A stretch of 64,000 nt of DNA. It comes from Ancistrus triradiatus (Eukaryota > Chordata > Actinopteri > Siluriformes > Loricariidae). The position numbers were made by a program, and so were the translations under genes. Below the pieces are notes generated by a model. The model saw only the letters and a program-made list of their open reading frames with translations. It did not search any database and had not been told where the DNA came from. The stretch spans positions 1-64,000 of the forward strand of contig JAJAGP010002195.1 of the NCBI GenBank assembly GCA_025084515.1, written 5' to 3'. Shown piece by piece: positions 41,811 to 53,927 of the stretch (its first letter is position 1; each line of letters begins with the position of its first letter).

Positions 41811-41899
41811 CAGTGACTGCCCACAGTCCTCTCTGATTCTAGCCGAAATTCTTCCTCGTTCTTACTCCAAACATTTGTTACTGATAAAACACACTCTTT

Positions 41900-42467
41900 T
41901 GTCTTTGCGTTCTCTCAACTTGTGAAGTGTTTTCATATACGCAGCAGGTGTGTGGCCTCTCTGTCTCCCACTCACTCATTCTGTCGTTCCACGAGGTCCG
42001 AAGGGTCAAGTGCTTGTCTTTCTTATGCTAATATGAACCAGTGAGGGTCCTGCGAGCGGAAGGAGCAGAATAGATTTGTTTTTCAGTTGATTTTGCAGGG
42101 ACAGGATGTTTTAGTGGTCAGTATGACAACACGACAGCGATTTCATCCTGCCCCTCTTCCCCTCTCTCGATCTGCATGCGATGGGATATAAGCAGCAGCC
42201 AAGGAACGAGGGAACCGGACAGACCAGAGAGAGGCATAATTAATGACTCTAGTCCTTCTTCTCCTCCCTCGCTTACTCCCAACTCCTCCTCCTGCTCCAG
42301 TTCTTTTCTCCTGTCACACATTCGATTTCATGGCTAGCAGAAGCTGGGGGACATTGTTTTAGAGCAGCTGGTCTCTGCTAAGCAGATGTAATTAGAGATT
42401 TAGTGTCTGTCTTTCCTTTCTCTCATTTCACTCCCTGACCAACTTTTCCTCAGTAGAGTTTTCCGAA

Positions 42468-42498
<31 letters not shown>

Positions 42499-42591
42499 AA
42501 TCGCTAACACACACAGTCTCACAGTCTTAGCAGTACATCTTCTGAGTAGCATATAGAGTATCTTACCGACAAAATACCTTTTTATTTGATA
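41900..42591 (+). promoter_or_regulatory. non-repetitive, pyrimidine-rich region, possible promoter
   Basis: This region is free of recognised transposons. It contains 'gggatataagcagcag' (TATA-like) near 42182, a CT-rich block at 42255-42310 and a (TC)n run at 42468-42494. It leads into the candidate coding exon at 42592. A promoter is plausible if that exon is real. Confidence 0.35.
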
Positions 42592-42656
42592 ATGCTGCAG
42601 GATCACAAGCCACCAAATTCTGATAACGGCACCATGGATTGGATTAGAACTGTAAG
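42592..42656 (+). CDS. candidate first coding exon, possibly MYO16
   Basis: An ATG at 42592 opens 21 codons plus two bases, beginning MLQDHKPPNSD and ending with DWIRTV, then a strong donor aag/gtaagag at 42657. A second ATG at 42634 has a good Kozak context (gcaccatgg). An in-frame TAG at 42547 precedes. In human the gene after TNFSF13B on the same strand is MYO16, which has alternative N-termini and very large introns. I have an unverified memory that the longer human form adds about 22 residues, which would fit. No downstream exon is visible here, so identity rests on position, splice signal and Kozak context. Confidence 0.4.
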
Positions 42657-43100
42657 GTAAGAGTGTGTGTCTATGTAGTTCTATGTCTAACCCTATATTT
42701 GCTGCCATTGTAATATTCCAATGCCATGTTTCCATGTTTCTTTCATAATGGTGTCTACACACTTATCAGCATTTTCCAATTCCAGTTCAGGCCACATCCC
42801 AACAGCAAATGATTGATGCCACAGATCTGGGCCACACTTACCTTTTTCCTCAGCTGACGTACTGCTGTGGCATGACAGCGATGAGTTAAACCGAATCTCT
42901 CTGCTAATACACAACCAGAACTGCACCCGACGGGTCACATTTGGCCCCAAATGCAAATCCTGCACAAATTTTACCGTTGGTATAGTGATGGGCCCATCCA
43001 CATTTTTCCAGTTCTGATCCAATTCCAGTGCACAGCTGCTGATACGGATACAGGAGGGTTTTTTTTACTTTAATATTATGATTATTGTTGTTGGTACTGT
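42657..43100. other. unassigned spacer after candidate exon
   Basis: No recognised repeat; would be intron 1 of the candidate gene. Confidence 0.35.
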
Positions 43101-43660
43101 GTAGGGTTGGGTATCGTTTGCATTTTATCAATTTCGATTCCAGTTCTTAATGATTCCAGTTGTTAATGATTCCAATTTTCAATTCCAAAATTATTTTTTT
43201 ATAGTGTATACTTCAAAAAGTAATCATTTTACATTAAGCTTCTTTCTTCATATTTTAAGTAAAAAGCTTAAAGTGGCTTAATGTTCTAGTGACCTAAGTA
43301 CACCAAACTTCTCTTAATTTCACTGGTGTTAAGTACTCCCTACTACTGAAATGACTTACATTTACATTTACATTACAGCATTTAGCAGACGCCCTTATCC
43401 AGAGCGACTTACAATTGGTACAATCTTACAATCCAAGCAATTGTGGGTTAAGGGTCTTGCTCACGGACCCAACAGTGGCAGCTTGGCAGAGGTGGGATTT
43501 GAACCCTGGACCTTTTGATCCAGAGTCCAGTACCTTAACCGCTAGGCTACCACAGTCCCACAACATGATAATTAGGTTTAATGGGAAGAAAAAAGAAAAA
43601 ATGATTACTTCGCTTTTGTATCACAGGTTCATCATTTCAGCATTAGAGAGTACTTATCAA
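43101..43660 (+). repeat. hAT-like miniature element with nested SINE
   Basis: Begins 'agggttgggtatcgtttgca', a common start of fish hAT-like elements, followed by repeated 'gattccagtt' text. Internal blocks match 4430-4640 inverted. The SINE at 43357-43557 splits it between 'ctactgaaatgac' and the block with 'catcatttcagcatt'. Confidence 0.5.
43357..43557 (-). repeat. tRNA-derived SINE nested in hAT-like repeat
   Basis: Complete inverted copy, tail at left, head ending 'ccgctaggctaccacag'. Confidence 0.9.
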
Positions 43661-44730
43661 TAGTAGTAAGTGAAGTTTTGTTTTCCTTGGCCCTTGATTG
43701 AGTAGATTAAGCCACATAAATTTTAGCTTTCGTTGAGCGTTTTAGACTGTCCCAGCTAACACAGCATTTGTGCTAGGAGACCGCAGTAGGTCAAACACAG
43801 TACAATGCTAAAGAATTTGATGATGGTGCTTCAGATGCTTTGCCATTTTAGAGGTGAAACATCATTTACAGTTGATTAGCTTTCCACACACGGCATTTAG
43901 CATTTCCTCTAAAAGTGGAGCTAAATGTTTGAGCTCTGTTTTTCGTTTAATGCTATAGTGGAGCATACCAAAACAAAATCACGTGATGATGTATGTGATC
44001 ACATGACACACCAGTCCTGGCAGATAGATGCTTCCTTAATACGGACTTATCTTTACACTAATTGTGGCCATGTTTTTAAAGCATGAAATGCGTTAGTAGG
44101 AAGTGATGAGTTGAATCGAAATTCTATTTTCTTAATGGGTGCCCGTTTAGAAATTACATTTGAGTTCATCAAACAGCTAATACTATTTGCTCACTCAAAT
44201 GAGCAAATCGTTTAAAGTTGCCTTGTGCTCATGGAAAGATGTGGAATAAAATATGGATAAGTGGATTGACCTTATCCAATCGATATCTGAGTGAATGACA
44301 TCAATAACAGACCCGATACCAATATAGGATCAGATCGAACCTGTATGTACTTTGGTAGATTACATGTGGGCCATGTGAATCTTAATGCTACGAGGACTTT
44401 ATTTATTGTGGCTGGCAACAGCTGGGCCAAATTTGGTTAACAATACACTTTCCATTGGCAAAGCTGAGCCATCAGTGCCTAAACTGAGCCATATTTCATC
44501 CTGCACAGTCTGCTATCTGCGATGGGTTTGTTCAGATTTGTTCAGATTGTAGTAATATTTGGTCCATTACCTGTATTCACAGCTATTTCTTTTCGTTTGA
44601 CTGCAAAAAAACTATCTATATATATATATAGATATATATACAAAAATATAACATAAAGGCTGTCAGTCTCCACCTTTTCAACTGTGGTGGTGAAATCCAG
44701 ACCTGCCACATTGTGATACAACCTCAGTCT
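43661..44730. other. unassigned spacer
   Basis: AT-rich; TA microsatellite at 44615-44640. No gene seen. Confidence 0.4.
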
Positions 44731-44734
44731 AAAT

Positions 44735-44885
44735 CAGGGGTGTCCAAAGTCCTGCCCTAGGGCCAAATGTAGCCCACGGACAGATTTTAATTGGCCAGCC
44801 GCATCACTCTTAAGAAAACATTGTTAGTGGCCCGCAGGCATGTTGCAGTTTCTTTCTTTCAATCTGCTTGAGGTCCAGATTGGCT
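44735..44885 (+). repeat. hAT-like end fragment
   Basis: 'caggggtgtccaaagtcctg' and 'tggcccgcaggcatgttgca' resemble the ends of a fish hAT family that begins CAGGGGTGTCCAAA. Only one end is present. Confidence 0.45.
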
Positions 44886-45360
44886 GATTGTGTAACAACT
44901 ACAGCTGTCAAATCAGATCTAACATGTATAATCGAATCGAGGGTGTAACACCACCCCTTACATTAGTTTCTAATGGGCTATCTCTTCTGGTAAGCTGTAG
45001 CATCTTGAACTTTAATACAAGGACTATTTGTACAATTTTTATGTATTTAGTTGTTTTGTGTGCCTTAAGAAATAGAAGACTTGCTTCCATAATGTAGGTC
45101 TTGTGATGCATAGCAACTGAGTTATAAATATAATCTACATGCGAAATGCTGATAGAAGACACTTGACAAGATGTAGTATTATATGAATAAATAAATAAAT
45201 AAATAAATTCTGCATTAAAAAAATGTTAATTCGTTAATTCGGAGTCATGTGACCTTCCACGCACTCTTCCAAAAGTCAACATTGTAATGCATTATCAATT
45301 AAAAATTCCTGTATTTCAGGAGTGTCAGCTATTGTGTAGAATATAGGCCACATGTGTGGT
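44886..45360. other. unassigned spacer
   Basis: Contains an AAAT microsatellite at 45187-45210. No gene seen. Confidence 0.4.
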
Positions 45361-45562
45361 TAAACAGCAGGTGGTTTGTCCTGATTTGGGTGGACCTCAT
45401 GTAATAGTCTTAAGTCCTGTGTAGTTTAATATGATGTTGTCCATTCTGTGTCACCATTGGAAAAGTTCTATTGATGTTTGTCCTGGCGTTTCTGTGGACC
45501 TCAAGTAGTATGGTACCATGAAGTTGTCTAAGATTTACTGCATAGACCCAGATAGCAAACAG

Positions 45563-45760
45563 TTACATTTACATTTACATTTACAGCATTTAGCAGACGC
45601 CCTTATCCAGAGCGACATACAACTGACACAGTCTTACAATCCAATTGTGGGTTAAGGGCCTTGCTCAAGGACCCAACAGTGGCAGCTTGGCAGAGGTGGG
45701 ATTTGAACCCTGGACCTTCTGGTCCATAGTCCAGTACCTTACCCGCTAGGCTACCACAGT
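45563..45760 (-). repeat. tRNA-derived SINE inside the tandem array
   Basis: Complete inverted copy with a long ATTTAC tail (three repeats) at left and the head ending 'cccgctaggctaccacag'. Confidence 0.92.
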
Positions 45761-46243
45761 TCTGCACCAAATATGTTGTGTATTGTTAACCAACTTTGGC
45801 CCAACTATTGGCAGCCACAATACAGTTCATCATGGCATTCAGACTGTAATCTGCCATAGGTAATGTGGGACAAACATGGCCAGTGCAGTTCTGGCTGTGT
45901 ACTTGCAGAGACATTTTTTATGCATGGTTTGGGTGGACATTACATATTAGTCCTAATCAGGTTTCATTGAGGTTGCCTAATGTATGGATCCAATGGAAAC
46001 ATTCTGTTTGTATTATGTGTGTGTTTAAGCTGCATGGGGTTTATTTTAGTTTGGATGGACCTTAGATAGTAGTCTCACGTAGGTTACCCTATTGTTGTTC
46101 ACTGTATGGAACCACTGAAATAAGTCTACTGTGTGTGTGTGTGGTGCATATGTTTACATAACAACGCAGCAGGTGGTTTGTTCTGGTTTGGGTGGATCTT
46201 GGGTAATAGTCCTACGTACATGTAGTCACTGTTTTCCGATGGT

Positions 46244-46957
46244 CTTCTTCTTCTTCTTCTTCTTCTTCTTCTTCTTCTTTCGGCTTCTCCCTTTATCAGG
46301 GGTCACCACAGCGAGTTAAACGTTTCCACCTCACCCTGTCCTCCACGTCCTCTACTCTCACCCCAACTCCCTGCATATCTTCATTCACCACAACCAAATA
46401 ACTCCTCTTTGGTCTTCCTCTCCGTCTCTTGCCTGGCAGCTCCATCTCCAACATCCTCCTACCATATATCCACTATCCCTCCTCTGCACATGTCCAAACC
46501 ATCTCAAACTTCCCTCTCGAATTTTGTCTCCCAATTTTCCAACCTGTGCTGTCCCTCTGATGATCTCATTCCTAATCCTGTCCACCCTAGACACTCCTAA
46601 AGAGAACCACAACATCTTAAGTTCTGCCACCTCCAACTCTGCTTCCTGTCTCTTTGTCAGTGCCACTGTCTCTAAGCCATACAACAAGGCTGGTCTCACT
46701 ACTCTCTTATAAATCTTTCCTTTCACTTTTGCTGCGACCCTTTTGTCACACAGCACTCCTGACACTCTTCTCCCCCCACTCCATCCTGCCTGTACTCTCT
46801 TCTTCACCTCCTTTCCACACTCCCCATTTCCTTGGACAGTTGATCCCAAGTACCTGAACTCCTGTACCTTTGTGACCACTGATCCCTGTAGCCTGACTGT
46901 TCCACCTGCCTCCTTTTCACTTACACACATGTATTATGTCTTACTTTCCGATGGTAT
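46244..46957 (-). mobile_element. RTE-like LINE, 3' end of reverse transcriptase with GAA tail
   Basis: The minus strand encodes the C-terminal part of a reverse transcriptase: EFRYLGSTVQGNGEC, RPALLYGLETVALTKRQE, LEVAELKMLWFSLGVSR and LRWFGHVQRRDS, open for about 180 codons (46385-46930). This end is typical of RTE-type LINEs in fish. The 3' end finishes in a (GAA)n tail, read on the plus strand as TTC repeats at 46244-46279. The 5' part is missing, as in a 5'-truncated insertion. Confidence 0.8.
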
Positions 46958-47189
46958 GGTCTAAAATGTATTTGCTTTTTGATGGAAATTTGATAATACA
47001 CATACATTCACATACAACAGAAATCGTACTCTGAATTCCGAATTTCAATTTTTCCCAGAGGCAAGTGATACACAGTATGGTACTCTCCCACTCTTCTGTG
47101 CTAAATGAGAAAATCAGGAGTGTGTGATGTAGATAGGTGACGTTGTAGGAGTGATGAGTGAGGGAAAACCATGGTTGTGACAATAACCA

Positions 47190-47960
47190 TTTTGTTGTTT
47201 TTCACTTTCAGTACATTACATGACAAAGTTAAAACTTTATACAAAGTAAGATTTGGGACAGATTGAAGGTTAATCTGGAGATGTTCCATTCATCAAAACA
47301 CATTAAGAACCTTGGAGTCATATTTGACACAGAATTGAAATTGGATAAGTAGATAAATGCAGTAGTTAAGGGGAGTGTTTATCAACTTAAATGATTTCTA
47401 AATTAAAAACATTCCTGGAGGACTCCGATTTGGAAAAAAATTCATTCATGCGTTTGGAACATCAAGGCTGGATTATTGTAATGCTCTGTATAATCAGCCC
47501 TTGATCGTCTACAACTGGTTCAGAATGCTGCAGCACAAATGTTAACTGGCATGAAAAAATGGCAGCATGTTACTCCAGTCTTAGCATCACTGAATTGGCT
47601 TCCAGTACACTATACAGTCCAATACAAAATGTCATTGATGATTTTTCAACTACTCTGGAAAGGAACCACAATCTCAAACTAAGAAAAATGGGGATTGGGC
47701 ATTTGCGATTGCAAGGCTATAAATGCTCTCCTGGTCTACATTAGGCATGCATCATCTGTGGCTGTCTTTAAAGTTAAGCTTAAAACGTATTATTGTTGAT
47801 TAGCGTTTTTATAAGTGTTATTTATATAAGCTGTTGTCGCTAGAATGTGTACTGCTGGGTTACACTTTGTCTGTTTGTAGCTGCCCTTGTTAGTCTGTCT
47901 TACTTAATGATTTTGCCCAACTGTAGGTTAATGTAAGTGTTTTAAGCATGTTTAAGGTAA
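47190..47960 (+). mobile_element. CR1/L2/Rex1-like LINE fragment
   Basis: The plus strand, with frameshifts, reads KNLGVIFDTELKLDK, IHAFVTSRLDYCNALYN, LQRLVQNAAAQM-like text and HVTPVLASLNWLPVHYTVQYK. These are the C-terminal reverse transcriptase blocks of CR1/L2/Rex1-type LINEs. It is heavily mutated and lacks both ends. The exact clade cannot be settled by eye. Confidence 0.75.
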
Positions 47961-48521
47961 GCTATGCTATGATATTTACAGTTAACTCCTCGGTTCACAA
48001 TACATACATCAGGGACTACCTGTATGTTACCTTGATGTTGATTCTATGGAACCACTGTGTGTGTGTATTAATGCAGTTGGTTTGTCCTGGTTGGATGGAC
48101 CAAAGACAATGGTTCTAAATACATTACCTTGAAATTGTCTAAAGTGTAAATCACTGGAAATAATGTGTTAATGTTCTGAGCGTGTGTGTGTGTGTTTACA
48201 TGTGAACGCAGTTCGTTTGGCCTGGTATGGGTGGACCTCAGGGAATAGTTTGAAGTAGGTTACCTTGATGTTGTCTCATCTATGGAATTGCTGATAACAG
48301 TCTGCTGATGTTTTGTGTCTAAGCAGCAGGTGCTGGTTTCTGGGTAGACCTTATGTAGTAGTCTGAAGGAAAGTTAAATTCATTACCTTGAAATTCTGGA
48401 GAACCATTACAAAAATGATGTAATTATGTTGGTGTTTGGTGCGTGAATGTTTAAAGCAGCAGGACTTACCATGGGTACTATTTGCCTTGATTTTTGTCAT
48501 TTCATGGAACCTGTGGAAATA

Positions 48522-48540
<19 letters not shown>

Positions 48541-48555
<15 letters not shown>

Positions 48556-49072
48556 CAAGTTTATATTACATTGTGTGGACCAAATGCATGGACAAGGATA
48601 GAAAGATGTGACATTATTCGACATTGTGGGGACATTTTGCTGGTCCCCACAAGGAAAACTTTTTTTTTTTACAGAAACTGCAACTTTCTTTTGAGAAACC
48701 AGAAAAAGAGTGAAAAGATTTGCTTTAGGTTACTAACATTAAGTTTAGGAGTAGGTGTAGGTGTAGCATTAATTAGCTCCAGTAATCATTATATGAGTGG
48801 AAAGTAAAGTTAGGGTAACCCTATTTGACATTTTTAACATTGTGGGGGCATTTTCCTGGTCCCAGTGAGGAAAACTTTTTTTTTATTATTGTTTTTTTTT
48901 TTTTTTTTACAGAAACTGTAACTGAAAAACCAAAAGAACAGGCAAAAGATTTGCTGAGATTTAAGTCAGGATTAGGGGTAGGTGTAGATGTAGTATTAAT
49001 GACCTCATTACGTCAATGGGCAGTTCCTCATAAAGTTATAATTACCAAGACTGTGTGTGTGTGAGAGAGAGG

Positions 49073-49109
<37 letters not shown>

Positions 49110-49470
49110 TATAAAGTTTATATTACATCGTGGGGACCAAATGTCCCCACAAGGATAAAAAGATCTGACAATTTACCTTGTGAGGACATTTTGCTGGTGT
49201 GGGTGTAGCGTTATTTAGCTACAGTAATTGTAACACCCCACAAGGATAGTAAGACCTGTGTGTGTGTGTGTGTGTGTGTGAGAAAGTTTTAAACAGTGTG
49301 TGAAAGTTAAACAGTACATCATTGTGAGGAGCAATGGTCCCCACAAGGATAGTAAGATTTGACATTTTTACATTGTGGGGACAATTTGCTGGTCTCCAAA
49401 TATAGCTTGGAAATTTTTTTGTTTGTTTCTTTCACAAAACCTGTACCAATCATTTTAAAACCAAAAGCAC
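48541..49470 (+). repeat. tandem 'GTGGGGACC' repeat with GT and GA microsatellites
   Basis: Three to four units each contain 'attgtggggacattttgctg', 'gtccccacaaggaaaa', a T-run, 'acagaaactg', and 'taggtgtaggtgtag', separated by (GT)n runs (48531-48553, 49257-49280) and a (GA)n run (49063-49108). Units start near 48570, 48826, 49125 and 49320. Similar 'tggggaccaaatgtccccac' repeats are widespread in fish genomes. They contain the hairpin GTGGGGACC/GGTCCCCAC. Confidence 0.8.
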
Positions 49471-49660
49471 CAAAATACAAAATTGCTGAGGTTAAAGTTA
49501 GGATTAGATGTAGATGTAGTGTTAATTAGCTACAGTAGTGTGATGTCAGTGGAGCTTCCTCACAATTATAGAAAGCCAATCTTGCGTGTGTGCATGCGTG
49601 CTTTAGCAGCAGGTGCTTTTTCCTGGTTTGGGTGGACCTTAGGTCACTCATCCAGCTGTC

Positions 49661-51250
49661 CATAGCGTGTGTGGGTGACCCTGTCAGTCACTCATGAAAG
49701 AATGCCTTGGAGCTTTCTATCACTCACATGCCATCAGTGAGACAGTTTGTAAAGGCAAAGCTCGACTCAGTGTCGCATTAAGCTGCTAGCCAATGAATGC
49801 TGAAAATACTCTAGTAACATAGCAACAAGACAGCAGCATACCATAATGTAACCTAGAGAAGTCTTAGTCTAACATTTTTATATAGTATTCTCTTTTATAT
49901 AGGAGTGACAGCGCACGGATCTCTGTGCTGGGTTGAGGAAGTGTGGCATTCTTTTGTTTAGAAGATATACTTCCAGACAGTTTGGACCCACCTTCTCATT
50001 AGAGGGATTGAATTACTATGAATAATAGTGAAAACATTAAAAGCACAGGGTGTTCCCTAAGCCCAGAATTACTGACTTAATGTATAATTAGTTCTTTACA
50101 GATTTTGATGTATTTGAGGAACAATGAGTGGAAATAATTCTACTCATAAGAAAGTAAAGTGGAATTTTTAAAAGATTGCATCCAGTAACACAGAGCCGTT
50201 GTAAATATTATGGAAGCAAGATCTATACAAGTTTGTTGATCAGGTGAAACGGCTTACACTACTGTGCAAAAGTCTTAGGCCACTACCTTAACCGTCACAT
50301 TCCCCACAGGGCTCCCCAGTCCACCACAGTCCCCAGTAAGCCTTTAATTATTTATTTGTAAATAACAAAATAATGCCATTTTTTCCCTCACATTGTTCTT
50401 CAGGTGCATATACTTCTGTTATGTGATGAATTAGTGTCTGCCAAGATGCCTTTATATCAGCAAACAACCTTAACCCCATTTCTAATCCATGATTTCCATA
50501 CCCTGGCACACTTCAGTGGGTGTTATTTCTTATCTAAATAACTTTTGCATACGTGGTACACCACTGATTCCTTAGGGCAATGGAAGTATCACATAAGTAG
50601 AACTGGTATGGGCGGGTGGTATGTGAACAAGATAAATTGTGTAATTGCTAGGAAAGGCAGTACCAGAGAGAGAGATGGGCCCACAGATGGTATCTTTGAG
50701 AGCACTGCTGTTCCTGACATGCCTTCAGTTTAGAGGCTCCAGCAGGGGAGCTGGAACAAATCCATTACATTAACCTGATTTAATAGGGTCTGTTTGAGCT
50801 GAAGGTGCACGTCTCCTCCCACCTCTTCCTTTCTCTTTCTCACTCTGTCTTCCAATCTAAATCCACCTGCAGCTGTTTCGTCCTCTTGTTTTAAGGACGT
50901 TCTCAACATGGGGCCCTACTTGTCTCCCTTTATGGAATAACTGCTTGTTTAGCATTCTTCTTTAACACACATGTCCATAGTTCTGTTTTTTCCTCTTTTG
51001 TTCTCCTTGGATTCTTATGGATTTATGGATTGTGTGTTCAGCTGTGCATGGGACCAACTCTCTAAAACAGTAGCACCCATAAGAAACTTTAGTGCGCAAT
51101 GGCAGCTCTTTTACAGCTTAGGTGACTTAAAGGTGATTGTCATATATATACAATTATTGCTGCAAATATATAAATATATATGTGTGTACATATATGTAAA
51201 TAATTACAGGTGTGGTCTGATTAGACACTGAGCTTTACCACAAGAGGGGT
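49661..51250. other. mostly unassigned spacer
   Basis: At 50258-50290 'actactgtgcaaaagtctta' marks one end of Tc1-like family B. A TA/CA-rich stretch is at 51140-51200. No gene was recognised. Confidence 0.4.
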
Positions 51251-51329
51251 GCAAAAGTGCTTCCCCCGCTCCCCTAAAAAAAGCTTTCAGAAGATACTTT
51301 TGGGTAGTGTACCACTTTGTGAGAGATCG

Positions 51330-52040
51330 TTGACTGCTAGACATGCCTCTATGATGCACCTGAGGACATTTTGTCCAGTTGACAGACTTTGAGAGGGGCA
51401 CATCATTGGACTGAGAGCAGCAGGATGATCGTTTTGACAAATTTCTTGTCATCCAGGCCATTCTGATTGAGCTGTTAGGATGTGTTGGGAGGGTCTGTGA
51501 GGGCATGCACACATGGCGGACAGACTCTGGACAGTCCAGACAGACCACCAGTAGAGAGAATCGTTTGATCTGCCAACAAGCACGAGCAGCTCCCAGAGTT
51601 TCGTTGACCACCATCCAGACACAGGTGGCTCCTTCATTACAAACCCCTGTCTCTGCGTGGAGCATCTCTAGGTGCTTAGCAAAAGGAAATTTGTCCCCTT
51701 TGTTTGCAGTGGTGTCGTGAACAAGTAACCTGGACTGTTCTGTTTGGGATCCGATGACGATCATGTTTGAGTATGAAGGCTTTGTGGTGAGCTCTTCAAT
51801 CTCACCTTTGCTGTAGAGTGACATACTGCCCAGCTGCTGGTGTGATTATGTGGGGAGGCATCGCATACAACAGACGGTCATGCTTAGTAGAGATTCAAGG
51901 GACACTATCATGCGGGGACATGTTGCCTCTCATGGTAGGACTTCCAACTGGCATTTTTCAGAACGATAATGTTCACCCACACACAGCAAGGGGTTTTCAG
52001 GAATGTCTCCACAAGATTGCAACAAGTCCTTGATCATTAA
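51330..52040 (+). pseudogene. Tc1/mariner transposase relic (fourth subfamily)
   Basis: The plus strand shows, in order and with frameshifts: a helix-turn-helix-like block near 51370-51420, VTYCPAAGVIMWGGIAYNRRS at 51818-51880 (the GGI block), and FQNDNVHPHTARGFQECL at 51957-52010 (second catalytic Asp block). The last DPIE-type block is missing. Many stops make it non-functional. A long minus-strand open frame over the same stretch is a by-product. Confidence 0.8.
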
Positions 52041-53555
52041 ATGCTTAAAATGATGTGCTTAAGTGTGAAATGTGAACAGATACAGTAATGGATATCTATT
52101 CAAAACCTGAATAAATCAGTGTTTTGGGGAACATTAAGTGCAGAGCATTAAATATTTAAACCATATGTATGTATATTTGAAAAATTAAAGTAGTCCTTTT
52201 AAAAGTGCTTCACATTAAACCATAGGCGTAGTTTTGGGTGGGTGGCTGGGGGGGACGTGTCCATCTTAAAGTTTGGAGGGGATGGGGTATCACCCCTAAT
52301 AATACCTGCTCACAGCGTCCTCGTGATTTTGTTTTTTACCAGTGTGATGTGTTTTCTCCTGGCTGATAGATTTGGCTGAAATTATTATTATTATCTATAA
52401 ATCATGTTATTTTTTAACTAATTATGGTTGATTAATGTGGCGGGAAGAGAGGCAGAGCTGCTGTGTTGCTCGCCAGTAAACATTCAGTTCTCCCGCAGCA
52501 TAAACACTCAGCTATTGCCGGCATGGGAGAAGGGACTGGAGTGAGAGCTGTAAGAGAAACTGTTAAAGAGTCTTACAGATAAAAAGGTAGTGTCTAGATG
52601 GGATTAGTGCACTGTGTAAATAAAGAAGTTTGGGTTGACTCACACTGGTGTCTCTGAGCTTGGTTTATCCGACACGTCTTTACATACTCATGCATGTCTG
52701 ATGCATGTGGAATGCAGTCCTTGTTCCTTTAGCATACTAGGATCCACTATTCAAACATTTAAAAGCGAGGTAAACTGAACATGCTACAGTATCTGTAATG
52801 ATGTGAGATATTGCTGGCTTGAATAGAATTTAAATTTAAAATGTACTCATAGTCTATATTCATATTAAAGGTAAGATGTTTGGCGTATTAAATACCAATT
52901 TTTGGCATTCCTTCTGTAGTATGAAATGAAACCTACACAACTGCATTAAATCAAAGAAACTATGGTTATTAATGATAAAAGATACACTAATGAGCTCTAT
53001 GGTCAAATTTTCTTTTTGCTCTTCTACTGGAAAAATTATTGCTATTAGACGATCTATTGTTGCTATTGTGCTATCGATGTGTTTTGGTGTTGATCCACAC
53101 ATTCAGTGTCAGGTAGGTGAACTCCAGTGATGGTGTAGAATAACATTTACAGCTTGGAATTCTTTGGTCAGACCAAATACTGGTACCCTGGAGTCTGGGT
53201 CATGACTGTAATGAACCAATGCTGATAGATTTATGGCTACCACATTCTGAAATGCTTACTGTGGGAAAAGCTTAACGTAGCAACCAAGTAACAGAACCTC
53301 TTCACAATTATCTTGTCATAAACACTAACCACTGCCAATAGGACAAATATTGAGTACTTTCTAGTTACTAGAAACCATTTTGAGCAATGTGCTAAAATAG
53401 TGACCTAGATAGACTAAATTTCTCTCACACTTTCTGTAGCTAAACATGTCCACATGATAAACACGTTCTAAGGCGTAGCTTAACAGCATTTAGTGCACCA
53501 AATAGTGAGTCATTCTTCTCATAGTACCAAAAAGGTTATTATCAGATGTTGAGAG
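52041..53555. other. unassigned spacer
   Basis: AT-rich. A stretch around 53390-53420 ('gtgacctagatagactaaat') resembles the hAT-like repeat at 43280. No gene seen. Confidence 0.35.
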
Positions 53556-53559
53556 AAAT

Positions 53560-53775
53560 GCAGCCCTGGAGGCTCAGTGGTAAGAGCCAGCTGTTGGAAA
53601 TGGCAGTTCCTGAGAGCCTGGGTTCAAATCCTGAGTGGGGCTTTGCAATGTGAAGGTCAGGTGCTGCAGTGGGCTGGTGCCCTGGCCAGGTTGTGCCTCT
53701 GCCCAGTGAATTCCTGGTTAGACTCCAGACCATCCCCTGTGACCCTGACCAGGATATGTTGAGGTAAATCAGGAT
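53560..53775 (+). repeat. second SINE family, copy 1
   Basis: Head 'ggctcagtggtaagagccag' and B-box-like 'gggttcaaatcctga', then 'gactccagaccatcccctgt', 'gaccctgaccaggata'. Matches 59582-59800 throughout. The head is tRNA-like but the body and tail differ from the main SINE. Confidence 0.7.
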
Positions 53776-53927
53776 TCCGCTGAGCGAATTGTGAGCTTCC
53801 TTATGCTTTATCATAGGACAAAGCTTATCACAAAACTCACTTTTGAACTTTTTAACACTGTTAATGCCAATTTTGCTGCTTGTGCCTGGGAAAAACCCAT
53901 AGCTGTGTTGTGTCTGACATACAGTAC

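Larger units (their letters stand above)
45361..49660 (+). repeat. degenerate tandem array, period about 105-140 bases, broken by insertions
   Basis: The unit reads roughly: gcagcaggtggtttgtcctg, gtttgggtggaccttaggta, atagtc, aggttaccttgatgttgtct, atggaaccactggaaata, then GT repeats. The 'tggacc' landmark falls at about 45391, 45495, 45934, 46056, 46193, 48096, 48232, 48345 and 49631. A SINE (45563), an RTE-like LINE (46244), a CR1/L2-like LINE (47190) and a second repeat (48541-49470) separate the units. Confidence 0.75.

Noticed and set aside
42118..42321. Acidic 67-codon minus-strand frame
   Set aside because: It arises from a CT-rich tract on the plus strand and has no domain or splice support.
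46131..46319. Open frame with a phenylalanine run
   Set aside because: It reads through the TTC tail of a LINE.
46385..46930. 181-codon open frame as a host gene
   Set aside because: The sequence is the C-terminal part of an RTE-like reverse transcriptase with a microsatellite tail downstream.
48541..49470. CRISPR-like array
   Set aside because: Repeats are of uneven length, mixed with microsatellites, and the DNA is vertebrate.
51204..51824. 206-codon open frame on the minus strand
   Set aside because: It lies opposite a Tc1/mariner transposase relic on the plus strand and has no domain of its own.
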